In this document: piece by piece, positions 23,695 to 34,282 of the stretch
Numbering within the stretch: position 1 is the stretch's first letter
Layout of the letters: each line of letters opens with the position of its first letter
Assembly (NCBI GenBank): GCA_022818135.1
Contig: JAFMSR010000018.1
Coordinates: 470,051 to 534,050 of the forward strand
Length of the DNA stretch: 64,000 bases
Reading direction: 5' to 3'
DNA from: Saxidomus purpurata
Taxonomy: Eukaryota; Mollusca; Bivalvia; Venerida; Veneridae
Position numbers and translations under genes: made by a program
The notes under the pieces: generated by a model
The model's input: only the letters and a program-made list of their open reading frames with translations
What the model was told of the DNA's origin: nothing
Database searches by the model: none

Positions 23695-23888
23695 TTTTTC
23701 AAGAATTTGTGGAGAATACTTTGTTGATATAATTATAAGTGGTATAACATGTTTCATAAACGTTATATCTACAGGATTACTCAAATAATTTAGTGAAAGT
23801 AGACGTTATTTAGCCGATATAGCTGTTATTGATTTTCGAACAAAGGATCTAGGTCAATGAACGCACATGTGCGATCAGCATAATTTCT

Positions 23889-24503
23889 TTGTTTATAGTG
23901 ATGACTGTGAAAGTCCAAATCTACGGTCACTCATTCGTAAAATATCTTAAAACGTTTATACAAAATGATGCAGAACTTTCTTTTACGTTTAATTTGGACC
24001 CGTTGCGTTACATGGTGCAGTTTTCTGCCTTCCCAGGAGCGGGGACATCCGCACTAAAGTCAAACTTGTGCATGGAATACGGGCGTGATTTTGAGCCGGA
24101 TATTGTGATTCTTTTTGTTGGTACTTGTGATATTTATGATTCAACAAAATCTCCAGAATCGGTCACGGATCAAATATGTCAACTAACAGACACTCTGTAC
24201 AGGGACATGAAAGTTAAACAGGTGATCGTTATGCAAACTGTTCATAGAATTCCGTCCCATTTACCAACAAGATATCCAGTGGACTGTGTTTGGTACAACT
24301 TCCGCCTGGATACACTTAATCTCCAACTTCACTCACGGTTGCAAAAGCCTTACACTAAACTTTGGAAATTGAAAGGGTTCTGGTCACCAACAAGCCAAAG
24401 GATGATATTTTCTGTCGATGGTACCCACCTGTCTCCCCTGGGAAACAGAAAACTGTTCAGCAATGTCCGGGCAGCCATAATTTCCGGAGCAAGAAAGCTC
24501 TAG
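23889..24503 (+). CDS. SGNH/GDSL-fold hydrolase-like protein of the Ngaro-like element
   Basis: An open 204-codon frame. The SGNH blocks are visible. Block I is IYGHSFVKYL (Ser nucleophile in GHS in place of GDS). PGAGTSAL is a candidate for the block II Gly. ILFVGTCDIYD sits at block III, with Cys where Asn is usual. DGTHLSPLGNRKL near the C terminus is block V with the catalytic Asp-x-x-His. It has no signal peptide and about the length of a minimal SGNH domain. SGNH ORFs have been reported in some tyrosine-recombinase retroelements (general knowledge), so it is probably element-encoded. It is the only undamaged frame of the element. Function is unknown; the Cys at block III may affect catalysis. 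Start: Met 23889, although MTVKV a few codons on is equally possible. Confidence 0.75.
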   Translation: MFIVMTVKVQIYGHSFVKYLKTFIQNDAELSFTFNLDPLRYMVQFSAFPGAGTSALKSNLCMEYGRDFEPDIVILFVGTCDIYDSTKSPESVTDQICQLTDTLYRDMKVKQVIVMQTVHRIPSHLPTRYPVDCVWYNFRLDTLNLQLHSRLQKPYTKLWKLKGFWSPTSQRMIFSVDGTHLSPLGNRKLFSNVRAAIISGARKL

Positions 24504-24959
24504 CAAATCAGATATGTATAGTACTGTAACAATCCTTTTAATTTTCAGACAATAGGAAATGTCACCTTTAAATTAAAGCACATACATTTATACAGCAATA
24601 ATAGAAAATAATGATTACGTAAAAGTGTATAAATTATTTTAAATAGAAACCACTTTATTCTCTAAATAAGTAATGTAACACTTTAAATCGAACCTATACC
24701 ACGTATACCTTGGTTTAATGAAGATTATTCTGTCTGTCTCAATCGAGGATTCTTAACTCTACGACTGTAGTGCTTAAAAGTACAGACTCAATCATTTACA
24801 AGGAATTGCGTGACGGGCAAATTTTACGATTTATTTTGTTTCTCATTTTGCAGTCCCTGTTGGCAGCATATCAACAGACACTTAAAGCACTGCATCTGTA
24901 TTACTAAATAGCAGAGTGACTGCTATGGCTCGCGCTACATTGTGTTTATGATATAAATA

Positions 24960-25290
24960 CACATGTTTTCGTAGCATTTTATATATATATAATGATTATA
25001 CATTACTATGCAGCATAGTGGCTGCAATAGCTATAAATTGATATATGTAGCATCGTGGCTGCAACATACATAGCATACAATGTAGCACTGTGGCTGCAAT
25101 AAATGCGATTTACTATGTAGCATAGTGGCTGCAATAAATGTACTTTACTACGTAGCATAGTGGCTGCAATAAATGTAATAAGTTATTATGTAGCATAGTG
25201 GCTGCAATAAATGTAATAAGTTATTATGTAGCAGTGTGGCTGCGATATATCTTTCTACGACAAAGCAGTGAAGCTGCAATAGCTGTCAAT
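24960..25290. repeat. Tandem 34-40-bp units with GTAGCA..GTGGCTGC hairpins
   Basis: About eight units carry GTAGCATAGTGGCTGCAATA or a close variant, separated by AT-rich spacers of about 20 bp. GCAGC and GCTGC halves can pair in the variants. It lies between the SGNH ORF and gag, in what would be the leader of the gag transcript. Confidence 0.8.
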
Positions 25291-25559
25291 CACAATGGTA
25301 CATTCGTGGCTGTTTAATTCGAACAGCTACAACTCGCACCTGTTACAGTAATTAGCCTGTCTTAACCCCTAGTATTTTACTGTACAATTCATTATGTCTG
25401 GGAGTGTGTCTATTCCTCTTTTAAGGTGCTTTCACCATGTGGTACAGATATGTAATAAAGCCGTAATAAAAGAAAAAAAACAAAAACAAAAACAACTTAT
25501 CCTAACAAATACACCGGTGCCATCGTTTGTACATAATCATATTTCGGTTATCTTTCAGA

Positions 25560-26830
25560 TGAAACGCAAAAGACCAAAACAATAATGGAGAGCCAGCAGA
25601 AGCTGAGACAGTCATAAAACAGCCCACAAGGGCTAAATCTAAAAGCAAAGCTACCTTAAACACAAAGAAGGCAGGAAGAGCCTCATCAAACTCAAAACAC
25701 TCCTCAACTGGAGATATGCCATCAAAAGGCAAGAAACGTGTATCTGCCTCTGCAGGCACCAGTAACCATGAAAAAGTACAGTTCATGAACAGTTCCATAC
25801 TGGCACAGGGCCAAAGGGGCATTCAAAATCTAAACGGCACAAAGAACACAACCGTTCTCAAGAACCATTTACACAGGAGTTATCAGACAGTGACAGTTCT
25901 GTTACAGCCACTGATTCTGACGACGACTCATCCAGTTCTGAAGAATCGCTAACAGACATTGTGAAAGAACACAACGCCTACATTACTGGCGCAGCTAATA
26001 GTGGTGCGTACGGGGAACCAACTCTAGATGTCCCCATATCAACCCCAATCTCCTCACAGGTCAAAAAATCACTGAAGAAAAAAATCTGGCAAAATACTTT
26101 CATAAATATGGCTGAGTTATTGCCCTTCCACCCCAACCTAGGTCAACCAAACAACCAATTTTCATTCACACTTGATGAAAAGTCGCAGTGAAGCATTACA
26201 CCGACTGCGAAATCAAGAAAGATTTATTCTATAGAGGTCTGGTCCACCGCTTTCATTAGGTTTGTGGATATATATGCCGAAAAATTTCCTACCCATACCC
26301 CCGACTTAATGAAATATTTTGAAATAGTTAGGGATATAGCTTCCAGGCGAGGTGGGCTTGCTTGGCAGTCTTATGACACGCAATTTAGGCTACTGAAAGC
26401 TCAAGCTAACATCCCTTGGCATGTTATGCATTATGAGCTTTGGCTTAGGGCATGCACAGAACCCCTGCCTCCATCCACCCAGCCCCTTTCTTTCCGGCCC
26501 CAGCCCTTTCAGCCCGTTCCCTTTCAAAACAACAAATCTGGACAAAAGGGAAAAGGCCTCTCCAGTCAACCCCGGTTTTGGCCCAAAACATGCTGGCCTT
26601 TCAATCGTGGAGAGTGTCATTCAACCACCTGCACCCTCCCCCATGTCTGTGGTTTCTGTAAAGGATCACACTCAGCAGGTCAATGCTCTTTCAGAAACAG
26701 GGAACAAGCCGCCCAAGCACTGCTTGGTCAACAACAAGGACGTCAGTCCCAATTTGGCAAACAGTCTAACAATAGAACACCATCACACGGACCGCCTCCC
26801 AACTCCCATAAGGGTCAAACCTCTCTCTGA
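25560..26830 (+). pseudogene. Ngaro-like gag, one frameshift and one stop
   Basis: The N-terminal part is Lys/Ser rich (KSKSKATLNTKKAGR), then acidic and Ser rich (SDSDDDSSSSEESL) after a frameshift near 25830. The central part includes KKSLKKKIWQNTFINMAELL and, after an in-frame TGA at 26189-26191, the continuation SIEVWSTAFIRFVDIYAEKF. The C-terminal part is Pro/Gln rich and carries a Cys/His cluster, CWPFNRGECHSTTC and CGFCKGSHSAGQC (about residues 110-142 of the last ORF), as in gag proteins of DIRS/Ngaro-type elements. It overlaps the RT frame. Confidence 0.75.
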
Positions 26831-27838
26831 TCTTCTACAAGGGTATTTCGATAAACCATACATAATTGAAGGTTTCATGTCTGGTTTCTGTATTGGGTAC
26901 ATCGGAGATAGGTCAACTGCTCATCAGTCAGACAACTTAAAATTTTGCCAGGAGCTCCCTGAAAAGGTCTTAGAAAAAATCAATAAAGAATTAGATCACG
27001 GTAGGTTAGACGGACCTTTCCAGTCACCCCCCCCCCCCCTTCCTGGGTTTAAGGTCAGTCCGATAGGGGTCGTCATGAAAAAAGTACCGGGTCAATACCG
27101 CTTAATCCATCATCTTAGCTTTCCGGAAGGTTGTATAGTGGTAACACCAGGCAGATGCTTTTTGCGTCGGTTAATAGATTTGACAAAATCAGTCGCTCAT
27201 CCAAAACAGAGAATTACTCTCAATCGAGAAAGTCGTAGGGATATAAAAGCTTGGTTACTTTTTATAGACCATTTCAATGGTAAAAACCTCCTTTTAGATG
27301 GGAAATGGGTTTCAGATAAGCAACTGCATTTGTTCACAGATGCACCAGGCTCGCTGGGCTTCGGAGCTCTTTTGGGAAAACACTGGTTCTACGGCACCTG
27401 GCCGACACATTTACAAGCTAACGCAGTTACTTTTAAAGAACTCTTCCCAATCGTTTTAGCACTGGTCATCTGGGGAAATTATCTGAGGAATAGATGCCTT
27501 ATTCTACACTCTGACAATGAGGCTGTGGTTCATATATTAAACAAATAAACGTCTAAGGATCCTGAACTCATGTGCTTGGTCAGGAAATTTGTCTTAATTG
27601 TCTTAAATTTGTCTCTTTCAGGCTGCGTTTTTGGTACGTGGCATTCCCTGTTTGATATTATTATTGTTTTTATTATGTATGCGCTACAACATTCTTGTAC
27701 AAGCAAAACACATTCCCGGTAAACTAATACTTTAGCAGATTTTCTGTCACGCTTGCAGATCAGAGAGTTCAAAGCTGCAGCACCAAACATGGACGCCAAG
27801 CCAACAAACATTCAAGCCGCGCTGTTAGATATGAATTA
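26799..27838 (+). pseudogene. Ngaro-like RT-RNase H with the RT catalytic core deleted
   Basis: The N-terminal part (PIRVKPLSDLLQGYF, IEGFMSGFCIGYIG) and the fingers (VSPIGVVMKKVPGQYRLIHH) are present. At about 27130 the frame passes directly from LSFPEG to VTPGRCFLRRLIDLT, a segment that normally lies after the palm and thumb. The palm, including the YxDD-type motif, is therefore missing, in frame. RNase H follows: LFTDAPGSLGFGALLG (Asp), TFKELFPIVLAL (Glu), LHSDNEAVVHIL (Asp). TAA at 27546-27548 and a 76-bp LINE-T insertion (27606-27681) interrupt the end. VQAKHIPGK and ADFLSRLQIREF complete it. A 13-C run sits at 27027-27039. Confidence 0.8.
27606..27681 (+). mobile_element. 76-bp LINE-T fragment inserted in the Ngaro-like RNase H region
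   Basis: It contains GCGTTTTTGGTACGTGGCAT, TCCCTGTTTGATATTATTAT and a T-rich end, matching the 3' end of the copy at 60197-61346. Removing it brings the flanking coding sequence back into register. The exact left boundary and target duplication are ambiguous because the target itself repeats GTCTTAA. Confidence 0.75.
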
Positions 27839-27856
27839 AACAAATGTGTACTATAT

Positions 27857-28711
27857 TTGCTCAACAGTTCAATGGCACCTGCTACAAAACAAGCATACCG
27901 CACGGCTTACAATCAGTTTAAAGAATTTTGCCTGGTCACATACCCTAATTCTCTGCCTTTTCCGTTAACAGTACAAAAGGCGGCACAATATATTGCTTAC
28001 TGCTACAGGAGAGGCTACAAATACTCAACTATCCGCTCCCGTATCTCAAGCCTTACATACTTGCAAAAGTTGCACTCAGGTCAAAACGTGTCCGATTCTT
28101 TTCTTATCTGCAAACTCTTGTATGTCATCAAGATTCAAACAGGTACTTCAGACTCCCGCTTACCAATAACGGTTTCCATTTTATCCTCTCTTATTGGGGC
28201 CTTGGAATACGTAATGGATTCGTATTACGACAAGGTTTTGTTTAAAGCAATTTTCCTCATTGCGTTTTGGGGCTTGTTAAGAATTGGAGAAATAGCACGT
28301 ACCACCACCGGTAGCAATAATGTGGTCCTTGTCGAACGTGCGCATTTCGTCAAGAGAAAAGGGAAAATACTAACTGTGTCTCTTAATATGCCTAGGTATA
28401 AACATTCAGCTGGAACCCCCGCAGTTGTAGAACTTAAGCGTAATGTCGACAAAAATCTGTGTCCAGTACGTGCCTTGGGTAGATTTCTGCGGGTCCGAGG
28501 ATCATCCCAGGGTCAGCTATTTAAACGCCAATCTGGTCAATCACTTTACAGTGTCACAGTACGCAGAATAGTCCGACACTGTGTTTCTCATATTGGGTTA
28601 GATCCAAACAAATATACACCACATGCTTTCAACTGTAATCTGCCCGCTCATCAGATACAGAAGTTAGGCCGCTGGAAATCCAAAGCATACCAAAGCTACA
28701 TCCGCTCTTAA
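27857..28711 (+). pseudogene. Tyrosine recombinase of the Ngaro-like element, box II damaged
   Basis: An open frame of 284 codons. The N-terminal core-binding part has TKQAYRTAYNQFKEFC and YCYRRGYKYSTIRSRIS. The catalytic part keeps box I Arg (WGLLRIGEI, Arg142). The C-terminal HxxR box reads TPHAF (His256) and then jumps to NLPAHQIQKLGRWKS. The Arg and about ten residues usually found after HAF are missing, without loss of frame. The end, AYQSYIRS, has the candidate nucleophile Tyr281. The family normally needs both Arg residues, so I class it as an inactivated gene. It follows RNase H in another frame, as usual for these elements. Confidence 0.8.
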
Positions 28712-28734
28712 TAACAATTGATTGAAGGCTTTTC

Positions 28735-28890
28735 GTTAAACTCTTGACTGACTTAGGCAGCAAGAGTTTTTATTTGTTAAGCACTTCATTTCTTACCCCC
28801 TGACTGGCTTAGGCAGCAGGAACACATAACTTTAAAATGCAGCATGATCTAAATTACCTCCCTGACCGGCTTAGGCAGCAGGGGCATGGT
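28735..28890. repeat. Three 60-70-bp repeats with CTGACTGGCTTAGGCAGCAGG
   Basis: Three copies of the motif lie near 28746, 28800 and 28862, with AT-rich spacers. Each can form a short CCCTG/CAGGG stem. They lie between the recombinase gene and B1. Confidence 0.75.
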
Positions 28891-29287
28891 TATCAGCATT
28901 TACGACAACGATTTTGTTGTCAAAGTTTAAAATTTTGTTTTGTTATATCTGACTCAGTTATATTTTATACGGTTGGCTGAGTTACTGAGTTAAAGCAAGT
29001 CGTATTTTGTTTTCTGAAACCTCAGGGTCTTCTGACGCCATAATATGTTACATTTGTACTTACCTTTATAGGGTAAATCGATCTCAGTTTACCATAATCA
29101 TTTTCGTTAGTTTGTTTGTGTACATACCATTAGTAACCTCCTACGTCCGTCCCCTATTGTCCGAAGCTCACAGGTTCTAGTCAGCGTTAAAAAACAACAA
29201 CAACAAAAGCTTCCATCCAATACCCCAATGCTCATACTCGTCTGGCGGTGGTGGCAATTTTTGCCAAGGTCAAAACTCCCCACTTTA

Positions 29288-29478
29288 TGGCGGTTGAACA
29301 CCCCAGATATTTCGAAAATTCTTTTATATTTTAGTATGCTACCATTCATTGTATAATATTTTTATTCTGAAACTTTATGGCTTAATAAAGCCCATTTATC
29401 AATCAAACGGAGTTGTGTTTCAATTTTCTCAATACTAGCTTATATGACCACTTGGGGTTAGTTGTGGTTAACATAAAT
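29288..29478 (+). repeat. Ngaro-like split repeat B1
   Basis: Begins TGGCGGTTGAACACCCCAGA; contains TGGCTTAATAAAGCCCA, a hairpin with an AATAAA polyadenylation-type hexamer. Joins A2 directly. Confidence 0.9.
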
Positions 29479-29656
29479 GTATTTTATGTCCCATAAAATA
29501 ATTTATGTGACAAACTGGAACCCCTTTCGCTAGATCAGTTTGTGAGGCAGAAATACCAGCTTGAAGCCGGAAAAGAAACATGCATATTTAATGAGCTATT
29601 TAGTTGTTTTTAACCTACTTCGGACAAACAAAGAGAAACGCGATTTCATTCAAAAC
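29477..29656 (+). repeat. Ngaro-like split repeat A2
   Basis: Copy of A1 immediately after B1. 29657-29870 after it is unmatched T-rich sequence with no counterpart after A1. Confidence 0.9.
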
Positions 29657-29870
29657 CCACCTCTTCCCTCTACCCATCCTCTTATAGTCATCGTTTTGTT
29701 CATTACTAGTTTTGAATACAATTTTGTTGTAATTTGTAGGGTTTTCATTATACCTTCTTTCGTATTAGGTATAGTCATTATTATGTTACTAATCCTTGTC
29801 ATTAGAATGTTACTAATTCTAGTCAATACTTTTTTGTTTCATATGTTATATCTAGTCAAAACAATTTAGC

Positions 29871-30061
29871 TGGCGGTTGAACACCCCAGATATTTCGAAA
29901 ATTCTTTTATATTTTAGTATGCTACCATTCATTGTATAATATTTTTATTCTGAAACTTTATGGCTTAATAAAGCCCATTTATCAATCAAACGGAGTTGTG
30001 TTTCAATTTTCTCAATACTAGCTTATATGACCACTTGGGGTTAGATGTGGTTAACATAAAT
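29871..30061 (+). repeat. Ngaro-like split repeat B2
   Basis: Copy of B1 with one visible difference (TTAGATGTGG for TTAGTTGTGG). Marks the 3' end of the element. Confidence 0.9.
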
Positions 30062-30254
30062 ATATTTTCATCCCAATGATATGCTAGTCATTATAATTGA
30101 CAACGCTTTCCCAAAATGGTATGCAATGGTGTTCATATTTTTGTTCCGTTTTTAACATGGATCTTACCGCGTGGCAAACGCTGTATAAACACGGGTAACA
30201 TTGTCGCGTATAAACACGAAAAACGGTTAACTTCAAATATGGAAATAGTAGACG

Positions 30255-31490
30255 GTAAAAAGGTATGTCAAAGGCAAATGGGTCTGTAACATTGTCTACC
30301 CGTTTGTTAACGTTACATGTATATAATAAGTACAAGGAAAAGAACTATTACGAGCATAGGGATTACTAACAAATCGTGTCATATATTGTTACATGCAACG
30401 GAATCGAAATACAACGCCCTTACATACCAGACTTTTTTCATTTAAACTTTAAAAAAAGGTATACTTAGTCCACCCTTATTTGAGCCATAATACACAGGTT
30501 TCTTTTTATTTCACACAAATCATGCGTTTTTCCGTTGGTTTTAAAAGAAATCGTGAAACCTGAACAAACGAGGTTTAGCTAAAACATTCGCAGTATTGAT
30601 AAATAATGATGGAACCGGACCGAATGCACATTTATAAAGTAACAGCAAACGCACTGATTGCATGCAATATTCCGACGTTATCGCCTCATACGATGTAAAA
30701 GTCTAAAACTCTATTTGACAGTGATAAAAGTTGAAGCAGTTCTCCATTATTGGCATTACATACGTAATTTTGTGTAATGACATATTGATTGGTTGATAAA
30801 AAAGACTCGGGGGAAATACCTACGATTATATCATATAACGTTGTTGATATTTTCTGGTACCACTATCCTTATCATTCACTTTATACCCGTGCGTACACAA
30901 AGCTAGAACCAAGGAAAATTTTTCGTCATCCAATCGGAACATCTTTTTTTAATATGCAGTTTTGTTTTTGTCAAGCGATACATCATGGTACATGGAGAAA
31001 TAACTTTAAAAACAAACGACGGAACCACAGATTAAAGAATTGTTGGAGACGATAGCGGAAGAATATTGCATACATTCGGTGTTATTAATGTAATTCTAAA
31101 ATTGTACATTCTGAGTAGCCCGCTTCCTTGTGCATTCATGCAATGCAGCGAATGCTATCACAAAACCCCGTTTGTTTTTGTTTTACGACTTCGTTTAAAA
31201 CCAACAGAAAAACGCATGATTTGTGAGAAATAAAAGAAACCTGTGTATTGTGGCTACACTTGGAGAAGATTAAATATAATATGTTTGGAAAGTTTATTGT
31301 CTATTAAACAAATTGAGACATATTTGAGTGTTGAATAACGGTTCGTTTTCAAGTAACAATAAATCAATCGATGTGATATAAGCCCATTGCTAGTTAGAGT
31401 TCTTTCCCTTGTACTTATCATATGCATTTAACGTTAACAAACTGGTAGACAATGTGACAGACCCCTTTGGTCTAAGGCATGAATCCGATC
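30255..31490. mobile_element. Foldback-like inverted repeat in the intron
   Basis: 30255-30676 and 31058-31490 are inverted copies. Mirrored landmarks are CCTTGTACTTAT, AACGTTAACAAAC-GGTAGACAATGT, ACAGACCC, AAAACCAAC-GAAAAACGCATG, ATTTGTG-GAAATAAA and GAATATTGCAT. The interior of about 380 bp holds an 88-codon ORF without a recognisable domain. No transposase. Confidence 0.7.
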
Positions 31491-31639
31491 AGAACTGTCC
31501 CGAGTTCATGTTTTTGTTTACATTACAACGTAGCAGACGAAAGCATTTGTCCAACATTTTGCTGAAACGGTTTTATTTGATATACAATTTAAACTGTGAA
31601 TCTGTATTTATTCACAAAGCTCATAAGGAAGTTAGTTTT

Positions 31640-31800
31640 CTGTAAGTTTGCCCTTAGATTTAAGAAAATTCCTTAAGTGTTATTCGTAAAACTCCTGAGC
31701 TTAAGGAATTCCTTAAGTTGGAATATCTTTTCCTTAAATAGTAAGGCACCTCTATGCCTCCCTTAACTTTTAAGGAAATTCCTTAAATGTAGTGGTGTAA
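31640..31800. repeat. Dispersed repeat rich in TTAAGGAATTCCTTAA-type palindromes
   Basis: Four TTAAGG/CCTTAA palindromic blocks occur in 150 bp. The reverse complement resembles 40200-40310 (shared CCTTAAGCTC, ACGAATA, GGAATTTCTTA and CTAAGGG in order). Origin unknown. Confidence 0.6.
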
Positions 31801-32339
31801 GAGACAAACCTCCTTTCAGCCTTCTAAAAATAAATAAAAATAAGATATTTATAGGTTCCTGACTTTTACATATTGATATCAAAGACCTTAATTAGCAAAT
31901 ATGTTATTTTAGCGTTTTTAATGTAACATTAATGAGAAACATCCGAAAATTAACAATGCCATCTACGGGTTATCATTTTGCCAAGAATCGTAACTCTGAT
32001 TAAGTATTGAATAATATCTCATTATTCGAATTAATTATTCAATGCAAGTATTGATAATGACCCGTAGAATAGTACTTAATGAAATAGTTGACTGTAATCG
32101 TGTATGCATATACTTAATCTTGTTGGGATATAGACTTTGCGGTCACTGACATATTATGAAAAGATCCGTCCAAAAGGTCACAAAGGAACTATATCGCTCA
32201 CCTATGTTTCATTTGAACCCTCTGCACCTGTAACCGAAGACGAGTAATACCAACTGATGCCGCCTTGACACATTTTCAATAGAAGTTTAGTCATTTGCAG
32301 GCGAATCTCGTACCTGGGAAGGGCAAGAACTAGACTCTT
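31801..32339. other. AT-rich intron spacer
   Basis: Nothing recognised. Confidence 0.5.
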
Positions 32340-34011
32340 ATCCCCCATAAGGGAGGAAGTTACAGCCTTAATAGCGATCGATCTGAGTGCGGCTTTCGAT
32401 ACAGTCGATCACGACATTCTAACAGACGTACTGAACAAACAGTATGGAATCTGTTCTACAGCACTGAACTGGATTGACTCCTATTTGCGTCCTCGAAGTT
32501 GTAGGGTCAATGTCAGTTCAGCCTATTCTAGGTCACGTGCACTTGAATGTAGTGTCCCACAAGGAAGCTGTCTCGGCCCTTGGCTGTACCTAGCATATGC
32601 GGGGACGTTATTCGACGTCATACCGCCATCTATCACAGTGCGTGGTTTCGCAGATGATCACACTGCCGATAAACAATTCTGCCCGAGCGATCCTGGCACC
32701 GAAGAAAATGCTAAACACGAACTCGAACAATGTTCCTTAACAATCAATGACTGGATGAATAAGAACAAACTAAAAATGAACGCTTCCAAAACGGAGAGTA
32801 TCAAGTTTGGTAGGCAACCTCAACTAAATAAATGCGAAACCAATTCAATCGAAGTTGTTGGTGATAACATCGAAGCAGAAAACTGTGTTCGTTACCTAGG
32901 GGGGGTTTTGGACGAAACATTGAATTTCAAAGAACACATGAAAAGAAAATGCCACACTGCTATTTTGAATTACATGAGAATAAAGAACATTAGACAGTAT
33001 TTGACGAAAGAAGCAACAGAAATTCTAGTGTTATTCCTAGTCATGTCCCACCTTGACTATTGCAACGTCATTCTCTATGGGATAGCCCAGTGCGACATGC
33101 AAAAAAATCAGCGTATACACGATCTGCACTGGTTACCTGTGAAAGCTAGAATCACGTTCAAAATTTTAACTTTCATGTACAGCTGCTCAGTTGGAAACGC
33201 TCCAGGGTACCTTACCGAACTTCTTGAACTTCAGAGGGATGTTATAAAATACAATTCAACAAAAGAAAGACTTTCGCCGATAGAAGTTTCAGTACCGTTG
33301 GTCCGAAACTCTAGAACGAGCTTCCAAGTAACATCAGGAATTCTGTATCTTCAGACAGTTTTAAGAAGAACTTGAAAACGCATTACTTCAGGGACTACTA
33401 TGCATTGTTCTAAATAAACACAGTGTTGGTGGGCAGACTGTTTTAATCCCAATCAATTACTGTTTTGTGCAACATTTATGTTAATATTATTTAATCCCTT
33501 CATAAATATTTTAAAAAGATATTCTATGATAATCTTAAAAATGGGCCACACAGAACTCACATAGTGGTATATGACGCTTTGGGGTATGGCTCTCCAAGAG
33601 GGAATGGTACTTGACATTTTCCGGAGGGCTAGTGTGGTTTCAAGTTGAACTATTTCATATTATCTTAAGCAGTATAGTTATGAGATTGTAATTCTGTGTC
33701 TTCCTACTTTTTCGGTTCGTGGTAGGGAGGGACACCAGGTATTTTATTTTGAGTTTTCTAAATCAATACTTTAGATTTTTTTCGTGTTTTATAGTAGATA
33801 CACATAAGTTTTAATTTAACTAATTCGTTTTACTTTCACAGAATTGCATTTTATTTGTTTAATGTCGCATATACCTGTCTTAAGTATATTTCGTTTGTTT
33901 TATGAAATTGTATTGATGTTGATTTTATATTGGTTTACATTACTGTGTACAACGCCATTGTGTATATTTATGAAATTAGGCATTTAATCAAATAAACAAG
34001 TTTCAAGTTTC
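32340..34011 (+). mobile_element. 5'-truncated CR1/L2-like LINE (LINE-B)
   Basis: Starts inside the RT domain, runs through the RT C terminus and a 600-bp 3' UTR, and ends with the short repeat AAGTTTCAAGTTTC after an AATAAA, a 3' end typical of CR1/L2-type LINEs. It is antisense to the host gene in the large intron. Confidence 0.8.
32347..33413 (+). pseudogene. LINE-B reverse transcriptase fragment
   Basis: EVTALIAIDLSAAFDTVDHD (RT motif A) lies just upstream of the long open frame 32485-33375. That frame carries ECSVPQGSCLGPWLYLAYA (motif B) and VRGFADDHTAD (motif C, catalytic DD). CVRYLGGVLDETLNF and LHWLPVKARITFKIL follow. Compared with the family, about 25 residues seem deleted between QRI and HDLHWLPV. 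A late frameshift near 33300 hides the normal end (NELPSNIRNSVSSDSFKKNL) before the stop at 33411. It is N-terminally truncated and so inactive. Confidence 0.8.
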
Positions 34012-34040
34012 ATAAGAAACTGCCAACTTTCTCACATAGT

Positions 34041-34282
34041 CATGGTTGATAGTGTGGCTCGAACCCATGGCCCTCAATCAACTGATAATGTGGCTTGAAC
34101 CCATGGCTCTCAATCAATTGGTAGTGTGGCTCGAACCTATGACCATCAATTAGTGGGTAGAATGGTTCGAACCCATGGCCCTCAATCAGTTGGTAGTGTG
34201 GCTCTAACTCATGACCCTCAATCAGTGAAAGGTTTTGTGATTACAAGTGGGCGACCTTAACCACTGGACCAAGGAGACAGTT
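34041..34282 (-). repeat. 36-bp minisatellite derived from a tRNA-like SINE head
   Basis: On the plus strand, GTGGCTCGAACCCATGGCCC plus TCAATCA.. repeats five times with a period of 36 bp. Read on the minus strand, the last copy runs on from a tRNA-like head (TCCTTGGTCCAGTGGTTAAG, A box) at 34235-34282, and each unit supplies a B-box-like GGTTCGAGCC. The array therefore appears to be amplification of the B-box half of a SINE head. Confidence 0.7.

Larger units (their letters stand above)
23515..30061 (+). mobile_element. Ngaro-like tyrosine-recombinase retrotransposon with split direct repeats
   Basis: The layout is A1 (23515-23694), SGNH ORF, tandem repeats, gag, RT-RNase H, tyrosine recombinase, B1 (29288-29478), A2 (29477-29656), 214 bp of extra sequence, B2 (29871-30061). 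A1 and A2 differ at about 2 of 180 positions and B1 and B2 at about 1 of 191. This A1...B1-A2-B2 plan is the split direct repeat typical of Ngaro/PAT-type elements, which integrate by a tyrosine recombinase and leave no target duplication; none is seen. The element is inserted antisense to the host gene within its large intron. Coding regions are damaged (see parts), although the termini are nearly identical. Confidence 0.85.

Noticed and set aside
30789..31055. 88-codon ORF inside the second foldback
   Set aside because: No family signature or repeat of the frame elsewhere; kept only as part of the element.
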